Positions 20,697 through 32,070 of a DNA stretch of 64,000 nucleotides are shown here, in pieces; position 1 is the first letter of the stretch; every line of letters begins with the position of its first letter. The position numbers and the translations under genes were made by a program. The DNA comes from Bacillus nakamurai (lineage in GTDB: Bacteria; Bacillota; Bacilli; Bacillales; Bacillaceae), in NCBI RefSeq assembly GCF_001584325.1, contig NZ_LSAZ01000006.1, positions 56,645 to 120,644 of the forward strand, read 5' to 3'. Under the pieces are notes generated by a model that saw only the letters and a program-made list of their open reading frames with translations, was not told the DNA's origin and did not search any database.

Positions 20697-23600
20697 ATCC
20701 ACATACAAGTTTTCTGGGACAGGCTGATGGAGCTTCCATTTGATATTCATTGGCTTGTCTCCTTTGCTTGTCACGTAATCCGCTTCCCCTAAATAAATAA
20801 ACGGTAGAGTGATATTGTGCATTTCAGTGAATTTCCTCACAAATAAGTGAATATGGTATCCTTTTTCCTTATGGTGAATAAAGTTTTGACCAACACTTGA
20901 ATCATGTGAGGTTTGATTTTGACTTTGCCAATGAAAGTGGCTAGGATCAATGAAATAGTCTTTATATAGCAGATGATCTTCTACTTTCTCAGACTTATTT
21001 AAATTGATAAAGATTAAGTAATGATTTTTAACTCTTCGGACGCCTTCTCGCCAAGTCCCTTCCTGATCTGTTGACTGGAATAAATAAATGAGTTCATTTC
21101 TTGTATAGGTTTGATACAAAGTAAGCTTAATCTCTCTTGAAGCAAGGGCTTCTATATTGTTCATGCGTCTAAATTCAATCAGGCCATAGTGGACGCGCTC
21201 CTTAATATAGGGTCCGAATAATGGATCGTTTAATACCTCGCTCACTTTTGTATCTAACTTGAATGTATCACCTTGTAATGTACCAAAGCGCCAATTTTGT
21301 TTTTGATCTGGCTTCGTTAAACGTTCCATCGCTCGCTGAATGAAATCATCATGTGTATCTGTTGTGATATGAATATGAAACTGGTTTTCTAACGCTTCTT
21401 TTACATCTTCTATTGTGATGATATTCGTGTGAAAACCACACTGCAAAATTAACCATTCATAAGGCCACTTAATGGGTAATTGCTGCTCTAATCTTGCTAC
21501 TATCCCTACAACCAACGGGTTGTTGAGTATTTTTTCATCTGTAGTATTCAAATCATCCATTTTCTTTTTCGTTTGTACCCAGGATTTATATTTTTTGATA
21601 AAAAAGGTAAGTCCGGGTGCTTGTTCAGAGTATAGAAAATCAAGCAATTCTGGAGAGCGCCCAAGCTCTTGCTTAAATTGTTTATACAACGTTTTCAGCA
21701 TCGCATCAGAATTAAGCTTAATACTATCTATCTTATTTAAAATTTCTTTTTTCGTTACAGCTGAAAGATCAACATAAGACCCTCCAGGTAAATCCGCAAA
21801 CTCATGCGTCACAGCCACTCGGAGTGAATCTTTATCAAACGATTTTTGACTTGTTTGTCCAGAAAGTGCGAGTGGAATAACAAATGATTTTTGGTAGTTT
21901 CCGATAAAATCCAATATAGTGACAAACTCTTTGTCATCCGTTTTTCGGAGACCCCGCCCTAATTGTTGAATGAAAATCGTTGGCGATTCTGTTGGTCTAA
22001 GGAATAATAGTAGATTTAGCTTTGGAATATCTATCCCTTCGTTAAAAATATCTACTGTAAAAATGAGTTCTAAACTATGATGTGGGTCTTCCAACTGACG
22101 AATGACCTCTTGTCTTTTCGAAGGAGAATCATTGCCTGTCAAGTAAGTTGTATAAAATCCCAATTTATTAAATTCGTCACTCATGTATACAGCATGTTCA
22201 ACGTTTGTACAGAAACCTAAGCCGACCATTTTCTCACCGTGAAATCCATATATGTTGATCATTTTGATAATATATTCTACTCGTTCATGAGTTTTTAAAT
22301 GGTTCACTAGTGACTTCTCTTCATATAACCCATTTTTCACTTTTACTTTTTCGTAATCTACAGTATGGTCTGCAATTCCGAAATAGTGAAATGGCGCGAG
22401 TAATTCTGCTTTTAGAGCATCGCGAAGTCTGATTTCATAAACAACGTTGTGATCGCAAATTTGCAGGACATCTTTTCCGTCTAGGCGCTCTGGTGTTGCA
22501 GTTAAACCTAATAAAAATTTTGGTGTAAAGTAGTTTAATACAGCTTGATAGGTAGATGCTTCTGCATGATGGAATTCATCAATCACAATGTAGTCGAATT
22601 CATCTGGTGAGAAGGATTCCAACGTTTCTTTTTTATGTAACGTTTGCACTGTACTAAATAAAAAACGCTTATCTCTTTCTTTTTTTGTTCCCGTCAATAA
22701 TCCGAAATTTTCTCGATCATTTGTGACCTTTTGAAATGTTTCAATTGCCTTTGTAAGAAGTTCTTCTCTGTGCGCAATAAAAAGATATTTGTCTGGATTA
22801 TATTCTTTAAAATCAAATGCGGCTAAATACGTTTTTCCAGTCCCTGTTGCTGCAATAATAACTGCTTTTGTTTCTCCTTGTCTTCTCGTTTTGTCAAGGT
22901 TGGTTAACGCTTCTTTCTGCATTGCATTAGGTGATATTTTCGTCTGATATAGCGAATTCTGGGCAACAAATGAAGCACTTACCTTTTGACTTCCTGCTTG
23001 AAATTCTTCATATGCTCGTAAAAACTGATCATCAACAGGCTGTGTTTTTTCTTTCCAAACTGTGTCAAATACATCCTTTGTTTGCTGATAAACAGGAAGG
23101 TAATTGGTTTCTGGAATTCTTACATTCAACTCATACCCAGTCGTAAGAGCTGCCTGAGATAGATTTGAAGACCCTACGATCACACTATGCTGTCCAGACA
23201 AGCGTTCAAATAAGTATGCCTTCGTATGGAAGGATTGTTTATATTCATTCACAATTCTTAACTCAACATTCTGAAATCGCAGAAGATGCCTTAGCGCCTT
23301 TGGTTCTGTAATTCCCATATATGTTGACGTAATAATACGTACCGGGACATGTCTCTTAGCAAGCTCCTGAAGGGGAGGAATAAGAAGCTGAACACCAGAC
23401 CACCTTGTAAAACTAACCATAAAGTCTACACGATCAGCCGTTAACATCTCATTTTTTAATGTTTTGAAAAAGTTATCATGCGTTTGATGATTTCCTAGCA
23501 GTTTGAGACGAGTTAGAGAAAAATCATCTGAAACAGGAATATCCATTTCATTTAAGCTGTAAAGTACTGTTGAAAGCGGTAATGAAAAGTTTGACTGATG

Positions 23601-23816
23601 TCCGAGTTGTGCAGTTACCTTTTCGCTTAACTGAATCGCTTCTTCATATTTGTCCTGATCAACAAGTGATTGAAACGTCTCACTTAATTGTTTTGCTGTA
23701 TGTAATGTCAAAACCTCAGTATATTCTTTTGGAGTGACAGGCTGAATGTGATGGTGTAATGGATAAGTTTTTTGCTGTTGTTGAATTTCCTCATGGAAGC
23801 CTTTATGATTTCTCAT
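20685..23816 (-). CDS. phospholipase D-type nuclease fused to DEAH superfamily 2 helicase with DUF3427 tail
   Basis: A 1043-residue protein. Residues about 95-235 form a PLD-like nuclease: His and Lys in SFHTKAYLF near 197-200 and VGSSNLSQAAL near 215-224 form the HKD-type site. A helicase follows with ATGTGKT (about 323-329), DEFHH (413-417), LTATPER and QQLGRGLRKTD (near 630). The C-terminal 300 residues match the DUF3427 domain that accompanies such helicases. ATG 23816 is chosen for its GGAG spacing over 23819. A promoter-like TTACCT-N17-TAAAAT lies upstream on the minus strand. Such PLD-helicase fusions occur in antiphage and restriction contexts; that role is inferred here. Confidence 0.85.
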   Translation of the reverse strand: MRNHKGFHEEIQQQQKTYPLHHHIQPVTPKEYTEVLTLHTAKQLSETFQSLVDQDKYEEAIQLSEKVTAQLGHQSNFSLPLSTVLYSLNEMDIPVSDDFSLTRLKLLGNHQTHDNFFKTLKNEMLTADRVDFMVSFTRWSGVQLLIPPLQELAKRHVPVRIITSTYMGITEPKALRHLLRFQNVELRIVNEYKQSFHTKAYLFERLSGQHSVIVGSSNLSQAALTTGYELNVRIPETNYLPVYQQTKDVFDTVWKEKTQPVDDQFLRAYEEFQAGSQKVSASFVAQNSLYQTKISPNAMQKEALTNLDKTRRQGETKAVIIAATGTGKTYLAAFDFKEYNPDKYLFIAHREELLTKAIETFQKVTNDRENFGLLTGTKKERDKRFLFSTVQTLHKKETLESFSPDEFDYIVIDEFHHAEASTYQAVLNYFTPKFLLGLTATPERLDGKDVLQICDHNVVYEIRLRDALKAELLAPFHYFGIADHTVDYEKVKVKNGLYEEKSLVNHLKTHERVEYIIKMINIYGFHGEKMVGLGFCTNVEHAVYMSDEFNKLGFYTTYLTGNDSPSKRQEVIRQLEDPHHSLELIFTVDIFNEGIDIPKLNLLLFLRPTESPTIFIQQLGRGLRKTDDKEFVTILDFIGNYQKSFVIPLALSGQTSQKSFDKDSLRVAVTHEFADLPGGSYVDLSAVTKKEILNKIDSIKLNSDAMLKTLYKQFKQELGRSPELLDFLYSEQAPGLTFFIKKYKSWVQTKKKMDDLNTTDEKILNNPLVVGIVARLEQQLPIKWPYEWLILQCGFHTNIITIEDVKEALENQFHIHITTDTHDDFIQRAMERLTKPDQKQNWRFGTLQGDTFKLDTKVSEVLNDPLFGPYIKERVHYGLIEFRRMNNIEALASREIKLTLYQTYTRNELIYLFQSTDQEGTWREGVRRVKNHYLIFINLNKSEKVEDHLLYKDYFIDPSHFHWQSQNQTSHDSSVGQNFIHHKEKGYHIHLFVRKFTEMHNITLPFIYLGEADYVTSKGDKPMNIKWKLHQPVPENLYVDLIH

Positions 23817-24040
23817 CATTTTCTCCTTTTTTATATCGATACTTCCATTTTATCACTACTTTTACCAATAGGTAATACTAAAATAGAAGAGAATAAAGTC
23901 CTGTTTCTTATGTCTTGTTTTACTCTTGAAATGGTACTTACATATATAAATAGTGACTTTTGGTCTATTCATCCAAATAAACCCATCATGTAACATGAGA
24001 ATAGTCTATAATACCTGAATTTTACACAGAGGTGATGCCC

Positions 24041-24409
24041 ATGCACGCAGAAATGAGCGCGTTATATTCGGCAAGAGCTGACTTTGCTATAAAACAAGAG
24101 CAGATTCATGAGCTGAAACGGGCCAAACATGAGATAACAGATTTAAAACATGAGTTTTCAGACATCATCCATATGATCAGCCAGCCTCATTTATCCCCGC
24201 ATACGTGGAAGGGGAGGCATGGAAAGACTTTTGAAGAGGTCCGCGATGATATGGCACGCGCCTGCGCTGATATCAAAAAGGACCAGGTGAACGGAGTGAT
24301 TGAACGCATTAATGAAAAGATTTCTATTTTAGAGGATGACGTGCATACACTTCAGCACAGAATACGATCAATTGAGAATGAGATCAGAAAACAAAAAGAG
24401 AAGAAATGA
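24041..24409 (+). CDS. yxiB: LXG toxin accessory protein, DUF5082-like
   Basis: A 122-residue alpha-helical protein rich in Glu, Lys and His with heptad patterning across most of its length (for example ELKRAKHEITDLK). It matches the first small gene of Bacillus LXG operons (compare ywqH), whose products act as targeting partners that bind the LXG helical domain for type VII secretion. The ATG at 24041 has AGAGG eight bases upstream, so the earlier ATG and GTG codons are not used. The yxiB name follows operon order; it may be labelled yxiC elsewhere. Confidence 0.7.
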   Translation: MHAEMSALYSARADFAIKQEQIHELKRAKHEITDLKHEFSDIIHMISQPHLSPHTWKGRHGKTFEEVRDDMARACADIKKDQVNGVIERINEKISILEDDVHTLQHRIRSIENEIRKQKEKK

Positions 24410-24417
24410 GGTGCGGT

Positions 24418-24687
24418 ATGGGACAGGAGATCAAGATGGACTTCCATACGGTGAAGCAGGGGCTTTCTCAGCTGAAGCATGCCTCTGGATTGAAATCAGC
24501 TGTGCCCGGTCATTTTTCAGGCCGGAATCATTTAAGTGCGGTCCGCACGATTGAAGAACTGAACCGTGGGCTGAAAGAGCTGACTGAAGCTTACGCCGCT
24601 GTACTGGCAAAACAAATCGCCCAGACGGAAAGTGCAGTTCATGCTATGAAGGAAACGGATGAAGCAATATCCTCTTCCATGAAATAA
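24418..24687 (+). CDS. yxiC: LXG toxin accessory protein, DUF5344-like
   Basis: An 89-residue helical protein that is second in the operon, equivalent to ywqI, and a probable co-secreted partner of the LXG toxin. The ATG at 24418 is preceded by GAGGTG that overlaps the stop region of the previous gene, so translation is coupled. A central GHFSGRNHLSAV segment separates two helices, giving a WXG100-like hairpin. It does not contain a strict WXG motif. Confidence 0.7.
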   Translation: MGQEIKMDFHTVKQGLSQLKHASGLKSAVPGHFSGRNHLSAVRTIEELNRGLKELTEAYAAVLAKQIAQTESAVHAMKETDEAISSSMK

Positions 24688-24700
24688 TGGGGGTGTTTGG

Positions 24701-26386
24701 TTGAAGACATTAGATGTCCGCGCTCTCAGAGAGGGCATTCAGCATACAATCGAATCATTGGACAAGCAGAAAGGTCAGCTTGCTAAACTTTCACAGAGTG
24801 TAAAGCAATTGGCAGCGATGAAGGATGCGCTGCGGGGGAAAGGCGGCGACGCTATTCGAGCGTTTTATGAAGAGTGCCATATGCCGTTTTTGCAGTTTTA
24901 TGAAATGGTCATTGACGAATATAAAAGCGTGCTTCAGAAAACAAACAGCCGGCTGTCTGCTTTGGAACCCGATGCTAACGGCATGATTGTGCAGGGATTT
25001 CTGGAGCATGAGGCAAAGCAGGGCTTGCGGCAAGCAAAACAAGCGGCTGAACAGCTCGTTAACGACATAAACCGTCAGGCAGCAAGCATCAGTCACATTA
25101 TGAGTCTGCCAACCGTGCATGACGGGATATTTCGTGAAGAAACACACCGGGCCGAGAAGAAAATTGATGATACATTAGAACAGCTTTACGAATTTGACAG
25201 CACTCAGAACCAAGCGCTTAAAGAAACAAAGGCTGATATCCAGACGATGAAACGGTATATGGAACAGCTCCAAAGCATGTACACAGGACCGAAGATCGGC
25301 ATTACAACGTACAATAGCGGTTCCATATTGAAATCGATTGACGAAGAAAAACTGAACGATACATTCAGCATGCTGAAAACGCAGCTCGCTTCTTCGGAAC
25401 AGTCTCCTATGACAGTGATGCTCGAAAAGCTGAACAAACATCATCACGAGACATCCGAAACACTGAATAAAAACATGCAAAACGATGAGGTAGAACAAGC
25501 TATTTCTTCCGGCGGAAGCACCCTGACCGTCCTCCAAAAAGAAGCCGCCGCTCATCCGAGGATTGATGGAGACATCCGCGTCATTCATGATAAACTGTAT
25601 AACCATAAAGGCTTAAAAGCCATTGATACCATTGAAGTCATTGACGAAACCTCAAGTGACACCGCCAGTATTGACTATATCGGCGGCAAATACCATGTCT
25701 ATGAAAACGGCCAGATCGTAAGAGAATTCCGCACAGGCGGCAAAAAGAAACTAGAAATCGTCTCAAGAATTCCGCAGAACAAGATCGGCGGAGCGAAGGA
25801 GCTTGACACCTATTTTGCAGGAACACCTTATGAGGTATTGGAGTGGATTTATCCGGCCGGACTTGTGAGGAATTTGGCAAAGCATACGGTGAAAAGGTTG
25901 GTTGAGAAGGGTGTTTCAGGGGAAACTAAAGATATTTCTAAAAAAACGGTTAAAAAGATTAAAAGTGAATATAGCACAAGAATAGACGATTCAGTAGTTG
26001 AAATAGAAAAAGCCTTTTTACCAAATAGTATCAGCAGTACTTTTAAACATTCACATTATAGAACGGTAAGTGCTAAAGAAGAGATTACTTTTTATAGAGC
26101 TTTTGGAGGTCAAGCAGACGCTGGCGGTACATTTGTTACAACTATACCTGCAGCAAATAGAATTCAAAGCAAGATCGATCTTGCACTGCTGCCTGAGTGG
26201 AAAAATACCAGAAAATATGAAGCTGTGATACAGGTTCCAAAAGGAACAGTTTTAAATATCGGCAGAGCTGAAAAGCAAATCACCAAAACCGGCAGTTTGT
26301 TAAAAGGGAATGAGGATCAAGTGTTATTACCACTTGATTATCCTTTAGAATGGATAAAAGATATAAGAGCAATAAAATCGAAATAA
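24701..26386 (+). CDS. yxiD: LXG-domain polymorphic toxin
   Basis: A 561-residue type VII (Esx) secretion substrate. Residues 1-230 are the helical LXG domain, beginning MKTLDVRALREGI. A middle linker follows, and a pre-toxin-like segment (GGAKELDTYFAGTPYE) is near 365-380. The TTG start at 24701 has GGGGGTG upstream. From about 25915 the DNA becomes abruptly AT-rich, and the last 160 residues form a separate C-terminal domain with FYRAFGGQADAGGTFVT. An Arg followed by Gly-rich and Thr residues with a late Glu recalls ADP-ribosyltransferase-like toxins, but I cannot assign it. The next gene is the presumed immunity partner. Confidence 0.78.
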   Translation: MKTLDVRALREGIQHTIESLDKQKGQLAKLSQSVKQLAAMKDALRGKGGDAIRAFYEECHMPFLQFYEMVIDEYKSVLQKTNSRLSALEPDANGMIVQGFLEHEAKQGLRQAKQAAEQLVNDINRQAASISHIMSLPTVHDGIFREETHRAEKKIDDTLEQLYEFDSTQNQALKETKADIQTMKRYMEQLQSMYTGPKIGITTYNSGSILKSIDEEKLNDTFSMLKTQLASSEQSPMTVMLEKLNKHHHETSETLNKNMQNDEVEQAISSGGSTLTVLQKEAAAHPRIDGDIRVIHDKLYNHKGLKAIDTIEVIDETSSDTASIDYIGGKYHVYENGQIVREFRTGGKKKLEIVSRIPQNKIGGAKELDTYFAGTPYEVLEWIYPAGLVRNLAKHTVKRLVEKGVSGETKDISKKTVKKIKSEYSTRIDDSVVEIEKAFLPNSISSTFKHSHYRTVSAKEEITFYRAFGGQADAGGTFVTTIPAANRIQSKIDLALLPEWKNTRKYEAVIQVPKGTVLNIGRAEKQITKTGSLLKGNEDQVLLPLDYPLEWIKDIRAIKSK

Positions 26387-26398
26387 GGGGGATTATTT

Positions 26399-26665
26399 AT
26401 GGAGCTTGAAAGATCTAAGTTATTAAAAAATCAAGTTCAAATTGTTATAGATTTAATTCAAGATAGAAAAAGAAATAATGAACATTCTTTTTATGATACA
26501 CTTTTAAATCGTTTATATAAAATTTATGATTTATTAAAAGAAGAAAGATTAAGAAATGAAAATATAAACGGAGCTATGCGAGCTTATCTGGATACAAACC
26601 TAGTCAAAAGTTATAGCGATCCTTTGGTAATTGAGCTTGATAAATTAGAAATGCTTTTGAAATGA
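26399..26665 (+). CDS. probable immunity protein of the LXG toxin
   Basis: An 88-residue, charged, helical, AT-rich cytosolic protein starting 12 bp after the toxin stop, with AAGGGGG upstream. It shares the AT-rich composition of the toxin's C-terminal domain, so the two were probably acquired as one cassette. It is not the SMI1/KNR4-type YxxD found at this place in B. subtilis. Immunity function is inferred solely from position and composition. Confidence 0.6.
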   Translation: MELERSKLLKNQVQIVIDLIQDRKRNNEHSFYDTLLNRLYKIYDLLKEERLRNENINGAMRAYLDTNLVKSYSDPLVIELDKLEMLLK

Positions 26666-26689
26666 ATATTAATCGTTATCTTTTAAAGA

Positions 26690-26719
26690 AACTCAAAAGG
26701 AGAGCCTTTTGAGTTTTTT
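26690..26719 (+). terminator. terminator of the LXG operon
   Basis: An 11-bp perfect stem AACTCAAAAGG/CCTTTTGAGTT with an AGAG loop and T-run. Confidence 0.9.
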
Positions 26720-26749
26720 ACCTAAACTATATAAATACAATCTACAAAA

Positions 26750-26786
26750 TGAAAGCGTTGACATCCTAAAACCCTAGTGCTAAAGT
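26750..26786 (+). promoter_or_regulatory. bglPH promoter with overlapping cre
   Basis: The cre site TGAAAGCGTTGACA (26750-26763) overlaps the -35 TTGACA (26758-26763). A 17-bp spacer leads to -10 TAAAGT (26781-26786). CcpA bound here would block RNA polymerase directly, as known for B. subtilis bglPH. Confidence 0.85.
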
Positions 26787-26816
26787 ATACCTACAAACCA
26801 ATATCAATCAACCAGA

Positions 26817-26849
26817 GGATTGTTACTGCAAACGCAGGCAAAACCTAAA
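26817..26849 (+). promoter_or_regulatory. LicT ribonucleic antiterminator (RAT) of bglPH
   Basis: GGATTGTTACTGC...GCAGGCAAAACCTAAA has the two-bulge hairpin layout of the BglG/LicT family target. Its 3' part overlaps the left arm of the following terminator, so LicT binding and termination are mutually exclusive. Confidence 0.9.
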
Positions 26850-26901
26850 TTGCGTCAGACAGGGGAGGATTCCCGTGATCTGCGCAGTTTAGGTTTTTTT
26901 T
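26841..26901 (+). terminator. LicT-controlled leader terminator of bglPH
   Basis: AAACCTAAATTGCG pairs with the CGCAGTTTAGGTTT segment ending near 26896 and is followed by T residues. The stem is conditional on LicT. Confidence 0.88.
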
Positions 26902-26989
26902 ATACCCTTTTTTGGAGGTGATGCGTATTTTTATAAAAAAAACCGGAGAAAGGCGGCCACCTTTCGTCCGGCAGTTCCCCCACTTTTAA

Positions 26990-28846
<1,857 letters not shown>

Positions 28847-28857
28847 AGAAGAGGTGA

Positions 28858-30261
<1,404 letters not shown>

Positions 30262-30374
30262 ACAGAAACAGGCCGCCTGGTAAACGGGCGGCGTTTCAAT
30301 GTTCTGCGATAGCCCAACAAAATTGACATTCAGCAAAAAGAGGAGGACAATAAAAGCAGAAAGGCGGGATTCAT

Positions 30375-30821
30375 ATGTTTAAAAAAATACTTGCAGCAGT
30401 AGACGGCTCAGACATGAGCAGCAAAGCGCTGGACGCAGCTATTCATTTAGCAAAAGAACAGCAGGCTGAACTCACTATCCTCTATGCGGGGCGTGAGGCC
30501 GTTGTCTCAACCTCAGCCTTAACCGGAATTGTATATGTTCCTGAAAACTTCATTGAAGATATCAAACATGAAGTCGAGCAAAAAGGAACAGCCATTTTGG
30601 AAGATGCAAAACAGAAAGCGGCTGAGAGCGGAGTAGAGGCACAAGGCCTGTACGTCCAAGGTGAGCCTGCACATCAAATTTTAAACATAGCGAAAGAACA
30701 GCATTTCAATCTGATAGTCGTCGGAAGCCGCGGAATCAGCGGATTTAAAGAAATGATGCTCGGAAGCGTGAGCCACAAGGTCTCACAATTGTCTCCTTGT
30801 CCTGTATTGATCGTTCATTAA
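30375..30821 (+). CDS. yxiE: universal stress protein family protein YxiE
   Basis: A 148-residue cytosolic UspA-fold protein. N-terminal ILAAVDGSDMSSKAL and C-terminal GSRGISGFKEMMLGSVSHKV carry the ATP-binding glycine and serine pattern of the ATP-binding Usp subgroup. The start has a GGCGGGAT purine run upstream. It follows bglH with a 113-bp gap that includes a weak GC-rich hairpin (gccgcc/ggcggc near 30273-30293), so partial read-through is possible. Confidence 0.9.
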   Translation: MFKKILAAVDGSDMSSKALDAAIHLAKEQQAELTILYAGREAVVSTSALTGIVYVPENFIEDIKHEVEQKGTAILEDAKQKAAESGVEAQGLYVQGEPAHQILNIAKEQHFNLIVVGSRGISGFKEMMLGSVSHKVSQLSPCPVLIVH

Positions 30822-30826
30822 ACAAG

Positions 30827-30857
30827 AGGCCCTGCCAATGCGGGGCTTTTTTTTATG
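30827..30857 (+). terminator. terminator of yxiE
   Basis: A GC-rich stem (GGCCCTGC against GCGGGGC with one bulge) followed by eight T residues. Confidence 0.85.
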
Positions 30858-30949
30858 AGATGTTAAAAATAGGATGAATTCTTCCTCTGATTCCAGTACA
30901 ATGGACTGAAAAACAGTTAACTGTGTGATGTATGGAGGATGAATACACT

Positions 30950-31867
30950 ATGCAGCAGAAGCCTATACAATCTAATCAAACATCAACCGCCGTGATCAAA
31001 ATGGTCATCTCCATGGTGATATTCGGATCAATCGGTTTTTTCTCAGAACACACGAATGTGCCGTCGTTTGAGCTTGTCTTTGTCAGGTGTCTGTGCGCCA
31101 CATTATTTTTAGGGGTTTGCTGGTTTGCGACGGGGCAGTACCGTACGGAAAAGTGGAGCCGGAGAGAGGTCTTTCAAACGCTGGCCTGCGGGTTTTTTCT
31201 CGTGTTTAATTGGGTGTTTTTATTTAAATCATTTGAAGAAACGTCTGTGACGATTGCGATTTCTGTTTACCATTTGGCTCCGGTTCTTGTCCTCCTCCTC
31301 GGAAGCGTCATATACCGGGAAAAACTGCGTGTCATGTCTGTCAGCTCGATTGTGATTTGTTTTCTGGGCACAGCGCTGATCTCCGGCATCAACGGGAATA
31401 CGTCGCTGGCTCAGCTGATGGGGTCGGGAATTATTTGGGCCGTTTTGGCCGCGCTTTTTTACGCCTTTACAACATTGCTCGGGAAAGGCATCAACAGCCT
31501 CAGCCCTTATGCCGTCACCTTTTTGCAGACGGGATTGGGGATTGTCGTTTTGCTTCCGTTTATCCATTTCAGCTCGTTTTCTCATTTGTCCCATAGTAAC
31601 TGGATCATGATTGTGTCTACCGGGATCATTCATACCGGGATTGTGTATTTGCTGTTTTTTGACAGTCTGCGTTTTTTGTCCACCCGATTTATTTCTATCA
31701 TCGTTTTTCTCGATCCGGCTGTGGCGATTGTGCTGGACACCGTGTTTACCGGCTTCCGTCTCGATCTCTATCAATCACTGGGCATTGTCATGATTTTTGC
31801 GGGTATGGCGCTGACGCTGGTGAAGAAACAAAAGCCTGTTAAAACAGAAGGTACCACCCACATGTAA
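30950..31867 (+). CDS. yxxF: EamA-family (DMT) transporter YxxF
   Basis: A 305-residue integral membrane protein with ten hydrophobic segments arranged as two EamA repeats of about 140 residues. FGSIGFFSEH and FNWVFLFKSFE are typical of drug/metabolite transporters. The substrate is unknown. ATG 30950 is taken as start, with GGAGG eleven bases upstream; the frame is open to 30932 but without a ribosome site. Name from synteny between yxiE and wapA. Confidence 0.82.
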   Translation: MQQKPIQSNQTSTAVIKMVISMVIFGSIGFFSEHTNVPSFELVFVRCLCATLFLGVCWFATGQYRTEKWSRREVFQTLACGFFLVFNWVFLFKSFEETSVTIAISVYHLAPVLVLLLGSVIYREKLRVMSVSSIVICFLGTALISGINGNTSLAQLMGSGIIWAVLAALFYAFTTLLGKGINSLSPYAVTFLQTGLGIVVLLPFIHFSSFSHLSHSNWIMIVSTGIIHTGIVYLLFFDSLRFLSTRFISIIVFLDPAVAIVLDTVFTGFRLDLYQSLGIVMIFAGMALTLVKKQKPVKTEGTTHM

Positions 31868-31893
31868 GGCGGCCATGATGGCTGCCTTTTTTG
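31868..31893 (+). terminator. terminator of yxxF
   Basis: A stem GGCGGCC/GGCTGCC (one G-U pair) with a five-base loop and TTTTTT. Confidence 0.85.
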
Positions 31894-32070
31894 TGTTTTG
31901 CGTCTGCACCGGAGCGCAAAATAAAAATTTATGATATTCGACACGCGAGAAAAAGTATATATATTCCTCTTACCCTTAAAATAACCTTAAATACCTAGGA
32001 AAATATTGATAAAAAATTTCAATGAGATTACCATTATTAAGTCTATGTTACAAAAGAAGGAGGAGGACAT

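Noticed and set aside
17234..24040. Prophage or integrative element ends around the helicase island
   Set aside because: I found no integrase, tRNA gene or convincing direct repeats at the borders, so the mode of acquisition is left open.
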